Below, one piece after another: positions 1 through 27,404 of a stretch of DNA of 64,000 bases. Where the stretch lies: positions 1,488,001 to 1,552,000 of the forward strand of contig JAPVLO010000097.1 of the NCBI GenBank assembly GCA_027257055.1, written 5' to 3'. This DNA is from Cephalopachus bancanus. Its lineage: Eukaryota; Chordata; Mammalia; Primates; Tarsiidae. Numbering within the stretch: position 1 is the first letter of the stretch; each line of letters starts with the position of its first letter. The notes under the pieces are model-generated. The model had not been told where the DNA came from. It made no database searches and saw only the letters and a program-made list of their open reading frames with translations. The position numbers and the translations under genes are program-made.

Positions 1-476
1 TACTCTTTAGTTCTTCCTTGTTAGTCAGAATTATGTTCGGGGTAGAGTGCACATTATTCCTTCCTTTATATACTAAAGGATTAAGTAGTCAGTAGATGGA
101 ACCAAGAATTGCTCAGGTATAGTTAATAAGCTGCACGTGTTGTCTTCTTAGTTGGTGTATTTTATTATAGCATTATATTGACTGTTAACAACAAAACAAA
201 TCATTTATTTTCTTGATTTGTCAGTGTGACAGAAAATTCTGTTACTAAGAACTATAGTGTAAAACACTTATTCTAAGTTGCAGTGTTAAATGTCATTCTT
301 ACATCGATTTTACAGAAGAGAAACTTAAGAGAGATTAAGAAACTTTTCCAGTCACACAGCTAGAATGTAGTGTAGACAGAATTTGAATAGGTCTCTTTGA
401 TTCCAAGTGTAGCTTTTCAGCACTATGTTAAGTTGTTTTCTATAGCTGGGGAATCTTGGAAAGCTAGCCTCTATAT
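1..476. other. DSC2 intron, left edge of window
   Basis: AT-rich intronic sequence. The only recognisable element is an antisense MIR at 288-448. No exon is seen. Confidence 0.6.
288..448 (-). repeat. MIR (antisense)
   Basis: Shows the typical reverse MIR order: 'ttttacagaagagaaact', then 'cagtcacacagctag', then 'gaatttgaata', then 'gcactatgtta'. Old and diverged. Confidence 0.75.
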
Positions 477-699
477 CAGCAGTCTTCAACCTTTTTGATG
501 TCAGGGACCAGTTCTGTGGAAGACAATTTTTCAAGGACCAGGGGTAGAGAGGGTATGGTTTTGAGATGATTCAAGTACATTACATTGTGCACTTTATTCC
601 TATTATTATTACATTGTAATATATGATGAAATAATTATACAACACACCAAAATGCAGAGTCAGTGGGAGCCCTGAGTTTGTTTTCCTGCAACTAGATGG

Positions 700-2760
700 T
701 CCTATCTGGAGGTGGTGGGAGACAGTGATATCCAAAGTGTGTTGCTTATGTCCACTGTACTCTGTAATCTCATTTTGGTTGCTGGCAATGCAGAAAACAC
801 TGCTTCCCAAAAATAGGATGTTGGAAACAGAAGCAGGCATTTCAGTGCTTTTGTGGCAATCACAGGATATTCTGCCTTTACTCTAATCCAGAATGTATGA
901 AGATTTGAAGTTGTCTCAAACATACTTTTAAGGCCACTGTGATTTGCGATCTCAAGCAGTTGATCCTCTTCTGCAAGGACAAAGTCTGTTCACCTGGCTT
1001 GTTCACAAATAGGTTGCAGATCCATTCCTTCCCAGTTCGGGAATCTTTTGTGGTTGGGAAGTAATGCTCAAACTTTTGAAAGCTGAGATAGGTGATCCTG
1101 CACCAGCTGGGAGAAGGAAGGCCCTGGCTCAGTCTCTTTCAAAATCTCTGCTAATGTTTGAAACATGTCAAAAATCCCAATGTTCACTGTAGCTACTTTT
1201 TCTGCTGACATGAACACAGTTTTCGTTCTCCCCTGAAGTGACAGATTGAATTTGCCGAGTAGGTTGAATGTCACACAAGTAAGCAAAAAACTTAGCAACC
1301 CATTCTGTGTCACTGAGATGTGCTGCCAGTGGTGACTGTTTTTCTCAAAGAAATCTCTGAAATGGCTCTTATAACTCAGAAATTCTGGCTCGTCATCTGC
1401 CTTTAGAAAGCCGTCTCACTTCTGTGTATAAAAGAATGTGTGTGCTCTGCATCCATCTCCTCACAGAGCTACATGAACAAACATGAGTTAAGGGCATGAA
1501 CTTTAATGTGGTTGATAATTTTAATCACATCCTGCAAAGTGTTGTGAATTTTAGGTGACATTTTTTGGCTAGCCAACATTTCTGTATGGATGACACAGTG
1601 TGTAGGCTTTTATTTGGAAGTGACCTCTTTGATCCAAGTAGTGAAAGTGGAAGCTGTCCGGTCACTGCAGCCACTCCGTCCATGCATATACTGACACAAA
1701 ATGACTGATTCAGCTTTTCTGATATGTAATCATTTAAAGACTTGAATAGTTCTGTAGCTGTGGTATTGAATAGTTCTGTAGCAATGTGGTTGGCAACAAA
1801 AGCGCACATAATGCATCCTCATGCACATCCTCCTAAAAATATAGTGCACAAAAACAAGCGTTGTTGCTTTGTTGTCAACGATGATACATTTGTCAACCTA
1901 GATTGCGTAGTACTGTGATCCATTAATCCTCTCTAACAATATCATCAGTATCTTCAATTTGCCTAGTTATGGTGCTAGTCGAAAGAGGTACATGTGCCAC
2001 CTTTTGAACTGCAGCCTTTCCTAAAAATTCATGACAAGGCTGGGCGTGGTGGTTCAAGCCTGTAATCCCAGCAGTTGGGGAGGCCAAGATGAGAGGACTG
2101 CCTGAGTCCAGGGGTCTGAGACCAGCCTGGGTAGCTTGGTGAGACCTTGTCTCTACAGTAAAATCTAAAAATTAGCCAGGCGTGGTAATGCACGCCTGTA
2201 GTTTTGACTGCTTGGACTACTGAGGCAGAAGGATCGCCTGAGCCCAGCACATTGGAGCTGGGGTAGCCATGAGCATACTACTGCACTCCAGTCTGGGTGA
2301 TGGAGTGAGACTCCGACTCCAAAAATGTTCCTGGCAAGTGTCCTTAGCTGCAGGCAGGATCAACTCTTCACCAATAGTAAAGGGCTTCTTAGCTTTAGCA
2401 ATGTGGTTAGCCACTAAGAATGATGCTCTCATGCAGACACATTTGATGAAGTGATGGCCTTCAATTATTGCCTCTGTTCTTCATGTTCATTTTTTTTTTT
2501 TTGTCTTTTGAAGCAGGGTGCTTGGTCTCCATGTGGTGAAGCAGTTTTGAAGGTTTTATGACTTCAGTGGATAGCCAGTCGCCACATATACCAAGCGGAC
2601 TTGGAGAATGTGAATCATCTGTTGCAATGAACCCGTAGTTTAAGTAGGACTCTTGGTATTTTCTTTTAAATGCAGCTTTCTTTCTGTTGGCAGTCTTAGA
2701 GTCTTCTGCTGTGTCATCATTGGATCTTTCCTCCTTCTCAAAGAAGCTCTCCAGTGGCAT
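700..2760 (-). pseudogene. Dead hAT transposase (ZBED5-like) inside the Charlie-type element
   Basis: Reading on the minus strand from 2760: MPLESFFEKEERSNDD, then a BED zinc-finger region (KRKYQESYLNYGFIATDDSH, with GICGDWLS and HHMETKH), then AKAKKPFTIGEELILPAAKD, FNLLGKFNLSLQGRTKTVFM, GIFDMFQTLAEILKETEPGP and the C-terminal hAT dimerisation part MFETTSNLHTFWIRVKAEYP. The order and wording match the ZBED5 branch of domesticated Charlie transposases. Broken: the first Cys of the BED finger CxxC is replaced (GIC), there are multiple stops and frame changes, and an Alu sits at 2038-2325. It is a transposon gene rather than a processed ZBED5 copy, because the terminal sequences are present. Confidence 0.8.
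2038..2325 (+). mobile_element. Alu inserted in the Charlie transposase
   Basis: Begins GGCTGGGCGTGGTGG and ends with a short A run. Both arms are present. It splits the hAT transposase after AKAKKPFTIGEEL and so is younger than that element. Confidence 0.93.
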
Positions 2761-3080
2761 TTGTTTTTACTTATTTTGGTTAGAATTAGCGTATGGGCTT
2801 ACCAAAACTGCAGGAAAGAGGTGTGGACAGAAGCATTTAATAAAATAGTGTATCCATGCACAGCACTAAAATAAGTGTCGGATTCTGACTTAAATCCTGC
2901 CACCAGGTGCAGCTGTACTATTGAAGTACATCAACTCGCTAATCACTGATAGGGTTTTTATATGAGTCTACAAACAGTTGATTTATTATGGTCTCTGTGC
3001 AGTCAAACCTCACTGCTAATGTTAATCTGTATTTGCAGCCACTCCCCAGCGCTAGCATCACCGTCTCAGCTCCACCTCAG

Positions 3081-3188
3081 ATCATCAGGCATTAGATTCT
3101 CATAAGGAGCGTGCAACGTAGATTCCTTGCACGTGCAGTTCACAAAAGGGTTTGAGCACCTACGAGAATCTAATGTCATCATTGATCT
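3081..3188. repeat. Subterminal inverted repeat of the hAT element
   Basis: 'cattagattctcataagg' (near 3090) faces 'ctacgagaatctaatg' (near 3160), with matching 'agatcat' and 'atgatct'-like outer edges. This hairpin is characteristic of MER1-type elements. Confidence 0.6.
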
Positions 3189-3343
3189 GAAAGGAGGCGG
3201 AGCTCAGGTGGTAATGCGAGTGATGGGGAGCAGCTGTAAATACAGATGAAGCTTTGCTCCCTCACTTGCCGCTCCCCTCCTTCTGTGCAGCCCAATTCCT
3301 AACTGGCCATGGGCTGGTGGTCAGGGGGTTGGGGATTATTTGT

Positions 3344-4150
3344 AAAATGGGAATAATTCTTCTAATGCTATTCAAATATAATAACTATAGTAAAAGCATT
3401 TTGTGAACTGTAGACATTATTTTATTTTAGAAAGTGCTGCTACATTCTTGGGACTAGTGTTATAGTTTTCCATAATAAATGACTTTTCTGTAGCCATAGA
3501 GCCTTCAGTTGAGTCCTGGGTAATCTTCCCATCTCAGTGGGTTCTGTCCATTTCAGTGGTGCCTATAGGCTTGAGGGAGGATGATAATATTCTTGGTTGT
3601 TTTCAGCACAAAGCGTCCTCAGCTTTATCTCCACAACTATACATTTTTCAGGGAGCTATTCATATCTCTGCAGATTTGGGATATTTTTGAACGATGAAAC
3701 AAAAATGTGCTCTGAGGTGGAAGAGCATCTATACACATTCATTAATCATGAGAATTGAAATCATCTCACCAGATTTTTAATCTTGCAGAATTGTAAGCCA
3801 CTAAGGCAATATTCATCTTAAGCCTTGAAAAATGGCACAAAGAAACATGAAGGCATTAGCAAATGGCCCTAGATTGAATATTTGCACCCCCTCCAGTGCA
3901 GCAGCTGTTCCTCGAATTTCTATCCATTTCTCATTGCCAACAGTTGCTCTTTCTCTCCACAGGATCGTACTGTCATGTGAAATTTGCAAAACAGTGTTCA
4001 TCAGCATCAGATATGCAAATATTGATACTTTTTTTCTCTTGACCCTCCAGCTCCTGAAGTATTCATAACAAATAAAATCACATGCATTTTAAGATTCAGA
4101 AATTTTCTTGATTTCTTAGCAGGCTCATTTGTATCTCAATGTGTTAATTC
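3344..4150. other. DSC2 intron, no recognised element
   Basis: AT-rich unique-looking sequence. I see no exon and no repeat I can name. Confidence 0.5.
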
Positions 4151-4154
4151 CTCA

Positions 4155-4642
4155 ATGTGGGGAAAGGTTTAAAATATTTTATTTTATTTTTTATTTTGAA
4201 GATGTGGGATACTATTCAGGTTAGATATACAAATGTTCATTATGCAGGTATCCTTGTTGATGAGGTGTGTCCCTCCCTCCCTGGCAGTTTCCCGCTACTG
4301 CCAATCGCTTACTTATAGTATTATGATAATTGTTCAAGTTCCGCTTATGAGTGAGAACATATGGTACTCAGTTCTTTGTTTCTGTGATAGATCACTGAGT
4401 ATGATAGACTCTAAATCCACCCAAGTTGCTGTGAAGTTCATATGTTTGTCCTTCTTTATGACTGCATAATATTCCATTGTGTATATATACCACATTTTTT
4501 TATCCAGTTCAGCTTCGATGGGCTGTGTGTTTGGTTCCATGTTTTTGAATATTGTGAATAGAGCTGCAGTAAACATGTGTGTGCAGGTATCTTTATGGTA
4601 GAATGACTTGAGTTCCTCTGGGTATATTCCCAATTGGGTTTA
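4155..4642 (-). mobile_element. 5'-truncated L1 3' end (antisense)
   Basis: The reverse strand encodes the typical L1 ORF2 C-terminal region (MWYIYTMEYYAVIKKDKHMN, then MNFTATWVDLESI). On the + strand the usual L1-antisense phrases 'gaacatatggtactcag' and 'cataatattccattgtgta' are present. Heavily truncated. Confidence 0.9.
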
Positions 4643-4876
4643 AAACAATTTCATTTACCAGTTTTGATTGTGCCCAATGTTTAGCCAGTGATTATTTTGA
4701 TAAGCAGAAAGAGAAGTTTTAATGAAGTGCTCCAACTTTATAGTACTGTGTAAAATAGTGTTTTATGGGTTTTGCTTGATTTACTGTCTAAAGATCAATT
4801 TTAATCAAAGATTGATTTAAAAATTTTTAGAGGCTGATATTTCAAATAAGCAGTACAGTATAGCCAAGGGGCTGTA

Positions 4877-5090
4877 GTGGTGATTAAGGAAATGGACTCA
4901 GGTCAGACTCCATGTCTTCAGTCTCTTCTCAAATGAATATTTTTTGACCTTAAGAAAAATCTTTTTATCTCGTCTCCAGTTTTCTGCTCTGAAAAACAAG
5001 GCTGATGATAATAATAAGTATTCATAATGATGTGATGATTCAATGAGTGTATGCTCACTACTCAGAGCAGTGCTATATATTTAATGATGA
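4877..5090 (+). repeat. MIR (sense)
   Basis: Order 'atggactcaggtcagactcc', 'cttcagtctcttctc', 'gatgatgataat-like' run, 'gatgattcaatgagtg', 'cagagcagtgctat', as in MIR. Diverged. Confidence 0.6.
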
Positions 5091-5893
5091 TCAGAATTGA
5101 ACACACTATATTTCTCTTACTTCTCTGTGTATCCACAATGAAAGTTTCATTGGATAAATTATGGACAGTGTCAAAGTATGATTCCCAAGTTGTCCAAATT
5201 GTAATATTCATAAAAATAAGTTGAAGACATGCATCAAAGTTTTATACAACTCACTTATAAAGGATTTGGCAAAAAGACAAAGTAGATTCCTAAGGAAAAA
5301 ATGAGACTGGATGGATTTTGACGAAAGGAAAAGCTGAAATGAGATGTCTCAGTTAGATGTCTTATACAGCAATTAAAACAGGCATTTGTAATATCTTTTC
5401 TATCAGGCAGAAGATTGAATCAGTGCACCTTTTCATTGTTGCTAAAGTCAACATCTAACTTTGCAACAGTTGTAAAGCGTCTGGGCCATAGTCAATAGTG
5501 AACAGTAAATCAAAGAAAGGTGTCTCTCCCTCCTCAGATGATTCGTGGGTAGCCCCTTAAATAGTGCTCTAAACAAGTCATAAAGACAGTGTCATCTTTT
5601 TGCATTATTTTTAGAATCAAGATAATATTCCTTAGTAATCGTGAAATATAAAAATATTTCAGGAATTTCTTTCTCACAACTCTGGGAAACCACTTGCTGA
5701 AACTTTTAAGCCACTCTTGCTTGAGGCTGAGCGCAGGACTGGCTCTAAAAAGCCAGGGACAAAGGTCAAAGGTCACAAACTGTGAGCAAAGAAATTATGC
5801 AGCACTGTTCGCAGTGACACATGTTCACTTGCTGTTTGAAATGCCAAATATATGCTACACTGATGCTGATATACACATATTTTATTTGTAAAG
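5091..5893. other. DSC2 intron, no recognised element
   Basis: AT-rich intronic sequence leading to the first DSC2 exon in the window. No repeat recognised. Confidence 0.5.
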
Positions 5894-21859
<15,966 letters not shown>

Positions 21860-22490
21860 TGTCGCAGTGTCACAGCTAGACAGGTCTTTGCCAGACATTC
21901 TGGAGGTATTCAAAAATAATATTGTAAAGTTTGATTCTATCATATATATGATGACTTTTCTTCGAGTTTGAATTATGCTACTCACCAATTTATATTTTTA
22001 AAACAAGTTGTTGCTTATCTTTTTCAAGAAGTGTAAAATGTTAACATAGATGACTAGTAAATTTCTTGCTGCAGCATTGGAATTAAGGTCCATAGAAGAT
22101 CTTTTCTTTACAGTTATTTTTCTAATCAGTATGTTGGGTAAATATTAGTCCAACAATAGCTGAGCAATGCTAATTTCACATATTCATCTGAAATGATAGT
22201 TTAAAAAATAGACAAGAAATATGAAGTATCACTATTAGAAAAAAACATTTCAGAGAGAAACAATTAATACTAAATTAAATTAAAAATTTTGCACTTCTTG
22301 AAGAATTAAGACCAGCCTTTCCCCTCGCCTCTTTCCAAATTCCTTATTTGACTTTGGAGGCAATATTTGTTGAGCTAGCCATAGAGCGACAATTTTCTAT
22401 AGCAGTATAGTTTGAAATAAATTTGAGTTTGTATAAAATTATTAATCAATGAAACATTTAAAATGAAATGAAAACAGAGAAAAATGGTGA

Positions 22491-22785
22491 TTTTTTTTTT
22501 TTTTTGAGTAGGGGTATTGCTCTGTCACCCAGACTAAAGTACAATGGCATGATTATGGCTCACCACAGCCTCGACCTTCTGGGCTCAAGCAATCCTCCTT
22601 TCCCTACCTCCTGAGTAGCTGAGACTTCAGGCACATACCACTACACTCAGCTAATTTTCATGATTTTTTGTAGAGATGAAGTTTTGCTATGTTGCCTGGG
22701 CTGGTCTCAAACTCCTGGGCTCAAGCAATCCTCCCACCTCAGCCTACCAAATTTTGATTACAGGCATGAGCCATCCCTCCCAACC
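22491..22785 (-). mobile_element. Alu (antisense) in the likely DSC2 3' UTR
   Basis: T run, 'gagtaggggtattgctctgt' to 'gagccatccctcccaacc'. Old copy. Confidence 0.9.
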
Positions 22786-23352
22786 AAAATAATTTAAAAT
22801 TAGGCCAGGATATTGTTTGTCCTAAAATAGAAATCCAGGCTTAACAAAAGAGAGAGCTTCCTAGGCCTACTTCTTATTTGCTGCATGATAACTGAGCATA
22901 TCAGGAAATGGTTCATGACCATTTGTGTGATTTAAGATTGTAAACAAATTAAACTTTTCTGGTTTCTGTGGGACAGAAAGAAAACCAGGTAGAACAGTAG
23001 ATTACTTTGCAGTCTATTTAATGATTTCGGTACCCACAAGTTAGTAGCAAACTGGGGAATACTAACCATAGGCAGGGATCCCTGCTTTTTGACAGGAAGT
23101 TTCCAGAGATAAGTAGTGTTCGTGGGAGCTAATACTAAATAATTTTCAAAACTTATCTCTGCTAAAATTAAATCCTCTGTTACCATTTTTTTCCTCTCTT
23201 TTCAGCCAACATCTTTTAAGTTTAAAGGCAAATAGCTATGTCCTGTCAGAGTTTACAGGTTAGAGGGAGCTGGGTGGGGGAAAATCTTGCAAATCTTATT
23301 GAAGGCATCGAGTGAGGTGCTGTCTTTATTTTTATTTTTATTTTTTAATTTT

Positions 23353-23400
23353 TTATTTTTTTGAGTTGGAGTCTTACTCTGTCACCCGGACTGGAGTGCA
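23353..23400 (-). mobile_element. Alu terminal fragment (antisense)
   Basis: 'tttgagttggagtcttactc' to 'ggactggagtgca', then abruptly non-Alu sequence. About 48 bp only. Confidence 0.8.
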
Positions 23401-23540
23401 CTCTGTTTTGGAGTGGTATTGGTTATGAGTGTTCAGCTGTCTGTCAACATCGTCAACGGCACCTCCAGCCGAAATTCCCTTAGATGGCAAATACTCCAGA
23501 TTTTCAATCATCCTTCAGTGTGAATTAATTTTTAATCAGT

Positions 23541-23818
23541 TTGCTTTCTTATGAGAAACTTTGAAATAATATAAGAAATAAGAATTTCAGATGCATGAAA
23601 GTAAAAGGACGCTAAGAAGGTCTTCAATTAAATGTGTACCTAACATTCTGATTTGATTCTACATTTTCTATTTTCTAATTTGCTTTCTTATGAGAAACTT
23701 TGAAATAATATAAGAAATAAGAATTTCAGATGCATGAAAGTAAAAGGACGCTAAGAAGGTCTTCAATTAAATGTGTACCTAACATTCTGATTTGATTCTA
23801 CATTTTCTATTTTCTAAT
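23541..23818 (+). repeat. Perfect 139-bp tandem duplication
   Basis: Units 23541-23679 and 23680-23818 read identically base for base by eye. Each begins 'ttgctttcttatgagaaact' and ends 'ttttctaat'. The third start 'ttgct' at 23819 diverges at once. Confidence 0.97.
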
Positions 23819-23903
23819 TTGCTCCTAAAATCTGGATTTTAGACTGAGACTTTTAAGAGGATAATTTTCCTTTTAAAGTCTTTTAATGTAATCATTTTTA
23901 ACA

Positions 23904-24352
23904 TGTGTGGAAGTTGACCAAATGAATTGGGCCAATCTTATCATATCCAATTAAAGCATAGTCCAAAAGCCGGAGTGGGGAAAAGCACTCCAGGCACATG
24001 ACATCGCTCTAGGAATGCAATTCTTTGTGAGCTTGGTTGCTGAAATTGCCTGCTATAACCTGAAGCCAGTTATATCTAATAACTATTGAAACAACCCTTG
24101 TGTTTTACCTTCTGCCCTCTCTCGCCAATCAAAACTTGACAGCTCCCCAAGACCTTACTAGTGTCAATGAACTTTCCAAAGAGAAATATCTAACATTCCC
24201 TTTGTGTAAAATCTCTATCCTTCTCTTTGTTTCTTGGACATACTGAAGATCACTTGGTGTGCATGTGTGCCCCGAATTGCAATTCTTTCCTCCCAAATGA
24301 AATGTTTTAATTTTAGAGATTTGTCTCTATATTGTATTTGACTTTGACACAG
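23904..24352 (+). mobile_element. Possible solitary ERV LTR
   Basis: Starts 'tgtggaagttgacc' and ends 'tttgacttgacaca-like' wording (tttgactttgacaca). It includes 'ccccgaattgcaattctttc' and a purine/pyrimidine layout typical of LTRs near a polyadenylation region. No target duplication confirmed and no gag/pol/env sequence around it. Family not named. Confidence 0.4.
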
Positions 24353-25200
24353 CTAGTATTATTCTTTTCTTATACATGTAAGGTGAAAATGATGCTATTT
24401 TAGTGTGAAAAAATATATATTTTAAAAGCCCTCATTCTTTCCCCTGGTGAATGATTTTGAATTTTGTATGTAAATGTACAGATTTTTTTTTTCTTATTTT
24501 TATAAGGAAGCAGTTACTTGTCTAAAATGCAGTGGGGTTTGTTTTGCATTGTTTTAAACAAAGCTTTAACTTTGCTATTCAAAGAAGTTGCTTTGCTTTT
24601 ATAGAAACTTGGTAGGTTAAAATAAACAAAAATTGGATGTGTAAGGTGATATTTACAGATACAGGATACAATAAAACAATGTTAACTTGCTTTCTTGTCT
24701 TTGCTAAATTTAGAGATTGAATGATTCCAAGGTGATCATGTTGCAAAATTATGCTTAAGGTTGGCATATAAAATAACATTTGTAGTATTCATGAGAAATA
24801 TTTTAGAGAATGGGTTATTTTTAAATTGTCCACATATATAATATATATTATACTATTGGGAAGAGATTGAAATTTGAGGGCATAGGTTTACAAATGAGTG
24901 TCTATCTATCTTCTGAAACCTGAGTTGAAAACCTGCTTTATCCTCCCAGTTGATCAGATCTGAACTTACACAACTGGATCCGTCTTTCTGTCTACCTGTC
25001 CTGCATACTGGTCAGCATCTTTTCCAAAATAGAATTGACTCTGGAGGACAGTCTCTACTGGAAACAAACCCTACGTTGCTATACTAGAATACTTTCTGTG
25101 TAACATCACTGAAATCTTTCGGGATTTCTTGTGAAAGGAAGTAACATGGAATCAATATAGCCAATGAACAGCCATTTTAACATTGCTTAGCTTTGTCATA
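24353..25200. other. No recognised element after the DSC2 3' end
   Basis: Very AT-rich (a TATA/ATAT run near 24835-24855). No gene or named repeat. Confidence 0.45.
24670..24675 (+). promoter_or_regulatory. Candidate distal polyadenylation signal
   Basis: AATAAA followed by an A, in AT-rich sequence about 2.8 kb after the DSC2 stop. A further AATAAA occurs at 22416-22421. Which is used is not shown by the sequence alone. Confidence 0.3.
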
Positions 25201-25510
25201 TTTTTCTAGCAGTTCACTTTAATTTACCCTCTAATCACTAGCCAAGGACAGAACCGGTTTCTCAGAGGTAGATACTGATAATTGCTTTACAACACCCACC
25301 ACAGCTTGTTTGATAAACTGTTAGCTTAATCAGCTCTTCATGACCTTCATGACACAGATCTCATCAACACAGCAACTGTCACGTGATTAACCCACCCCGC
25401 TGTCCATCATCTGATGTCAGTACCTGTGCGTACCTGCCCCTTTGTGATGATGTGGAGCAAACCACCACCCAATCACCTTAATGATATGGGCCCTTCAAAG
25501 GAGAATGTTT

Positions 25511-25800
25511 TTTGTTTTTTGTTTTTTTTGAATTGGAGTCTTACTCTGTCGCCCAGGCTGGAGTGCAGTGGCACAATCACAGCCACCGCAACCTCGACCT
25601 GCTGGGCTCAGGCAGTCCTTCGCCTCAGCCTTCCAAGTAGCTGGAACTACAGGCATGTGCCATCACATTCGGCTAATTTTTTTGATTTATTGTAGAGATG
25701 CGGTCTCGCCATGTTGCTCAGGGTGGTCTCGAACCCCTGAGCTCCTCTTGTCTCAGCTTCCCAACATGCTGGGATTACAGGCATGAACCACCATGTCCAG
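25511..25800 (-). mobile_element. Alu (antisense) with target duplication
   Basis: Flanked by 'aaaggagaatgtt' (25498-25510) and 'aaaggggaatgtt' (from 25804). Both arms present. Confidence 0.94.
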
Positions 25801-25928
25801 TTTAAAGGGGAATGTTTAAAGGCATTCAACCTGGAGCAGCCATTCACCATTGCTTTCCTAAAACTCTGGTGTGGCCATGTGCTCTTTTTCCTAAGCTTTG
25901 GCCCCCTCTCTTACCTTGGAGAGGCGAA

Positions 25929-25954
25929 TCTCCTCTTCTCTCTCTCTCTCTCTG
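25929..25954 (+). repeat. (TC)n simple repeat
   Basis: Short dinucleotide run inside the LTR-like block. Confidence 0.9.
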
Positions 25955-26085
25955 TCATTTACTTTCTAAATAAATGTTCTAATTTAACTCCTGTGCAATT
26001 CTTTGTATCTTTCATGCAGCACTGGATTGCACAATCCCGCTCCGGCAGGTCTGACCTAACACCTTGTCTAGATGTTTTGCATTCA

Positions 26086-27404
26086 TGATTCAGAGGGACC
26101 TGCATTAAAATACTAGCTCTTGCTTGAAAATAAATTCACCAGAAAAGTAGCAGCCTCATATCTACTTGAAAACTATCACATTTTCCAGTGTGTAAGATGC
26201 TTTTTCTCCCAGACTGTGCCTTATTGAGTTTCAAGAAACCATCAGAAGCGTCTGTCCCTGTCTGCTGGCTATCCTACATTCCAACATTATGCCTTCAGGG
26301 GAACAGAGAAGCCACAAGATTTAGTATGTGTGGTAGAAAAAAATATGGGAGAGTAGGGAAGAAATTAATTTTCTCCCAGAGCACAAGCTTGTAATACACA
26401 AAATTTGTAACATTCTTTTTCCTTTCTGGTAGTTTTAAGTTATTCTTACCCTTTAACTCCCATCCTACTTAAATAGCAATGCCCTTCTGTGTTTATTACT
26501 CTGCAAGTGTACCATAGAATTAACATAGAAACTCCAGGTCTAAAGCTTCCAGGTAACCATGAACAGAGTAAGAGATGCTTCAATGACCACCTGTGAGAAT
26601 CAGTAACCAAATACTCTCCTTACCCAGAACCCTTATTCCTCCGTAGAGGTAGGTGAAATTTACACTCAACCTCAGGAATGCGTAAAGATAAAATCCCAAA
26701 CAACTGAGGTTTAATCTGCAGCTACTTTGGCTCAACAAGGACTTGAAATTGACAAATAGAAAAATAAAAGGAGCTATAGTTCTGAAACATATGAGAAGTG
26801 AACTAAGGTTCTTTCCAAACAAGCAACTGGGAATTAATGAAAGAGGTAAGAAAAATGTTTCCCCTACAAGATAAACTGGTTTGTATTCTTTGTTTTGTTT
26901 TGGTTTTCTGTGGCTAGGTGAGTTCTCAGGGCAGAGAGCTTTGGTTTTCCACCTTTGCCTCTGGCTCCCAACGTCCATGGCTCCTCTTCAAGTACCTGCA
27001 AGAGAGTGAGGGACACACCCTTCTGTGACTCAGCCCTCTTCTGTTTGGAAGAGCAAACACAAGCACACACCTGGGACTGAATGAACACATTGGTCGGGCT
27101 GGGACTATTGTTATAACACATAACTTCAAAAGCAGAAGACATTTCAGAAGCCGATTTAAAAAAAAAATCTAAACTTTGGCAGAAACAGACTACCTGGTAG
27201 ATCATTTTTCTCTGCCATCTGTGCACAAGGCAGTCATAGTGGGAGGAAAACACAACGAACTAGGATGTTTTAATTGGCCCAAGCTAATAGCTGTAATATG
27301 ATTCCACAAGAAATGCAAATATTTTGTGACTGGATTCTCACACAATTTATATTGACTTTGTTTTCCAAATATCTTTAGGAAAATGTATGCTGAGTAATAT
27401 AAAT
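26086..27404. other. Intergenic, no recognised element
   Basis: About 1.3 kb. An open frame of about 130 codons on the minus strand (26580-26978) shows no recognisable domain, and I treat it as chance. Confidence 0.45.

Larger units (their letters stand above)
477..3343 (-). mobile_element. Autonomous hAT-Charlie (MER1/Charlie3-like) DNA transposon fossil
   Basis: Both ends look like MER1-type hAT ends: left 'cagcagtcttcaacc' with the familiar 'caccaaaatgcagagtcagtgggagccctgag' neighbourhood (about 640-680), right 'tcagggggttggggattatt' with 'gtaaatacagatgaagcttt' just inside. Non-autonomous MER1 elements join these two parts directly; here about 2 kb of degenerate transposase lies between them on the minus strand. 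A subterminal inverted repeat forms a hairpin (about 3081-3188). An Alu has inserted at 2038-2325. A clear 8-bp target duplication was not found. The Charlie3 name is from memory; the hAT-Charlie class is firmer. Confidence 0.75.
21860..24675 (+). other. DSC2: Probable DSC2 3' UTR
   Basis: Sequence after the DSC2 stop with no further coding. AATAAA-type signals are seen at 22416-22421 and 24670-24675 (aataaaa), so short and long 3' ends are both possible; the true cleavage site cannot be fixed by eye. An antisense Alu (22491-22785), an Alu fragment, the 139-bp tandem duplication and an LTR-like block lie inside the longer version. Confidence 0.5.
25205..26085 (+). mobile_element. Possible ERV LTR, split by an Alu
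   Basis: Non-Alu flanks 25205-25510 and 25801-26085 seem to form one LTR-like block: a region with 'cccaatcaccttaatgatat', then 'ccttggagaggcgaatctcc', a (TC)n run, 'tactttctaaataaatgttc' as a possible polyadenylation region, and 'cccgctccggcaggtctgac'. A related piece lies at 59920-60062. No retroviral coding sequence is seen. Family not named. Confidence 0.4.

Noticed and set aside
3832..4068. Possible extra desmocollin exon behind 'ctctctccacag'
   Set aside because: The downstream reading does not match desmocollin sequence, and the frame does not fit before exon 5894-6150.
26580..27253. Overlapping minus-strand open frames of about 130 codons each
   Set aside because: No domain, no splice context and no similarity I recognise. 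The frames overlap each other in different phases, as expected by chance.
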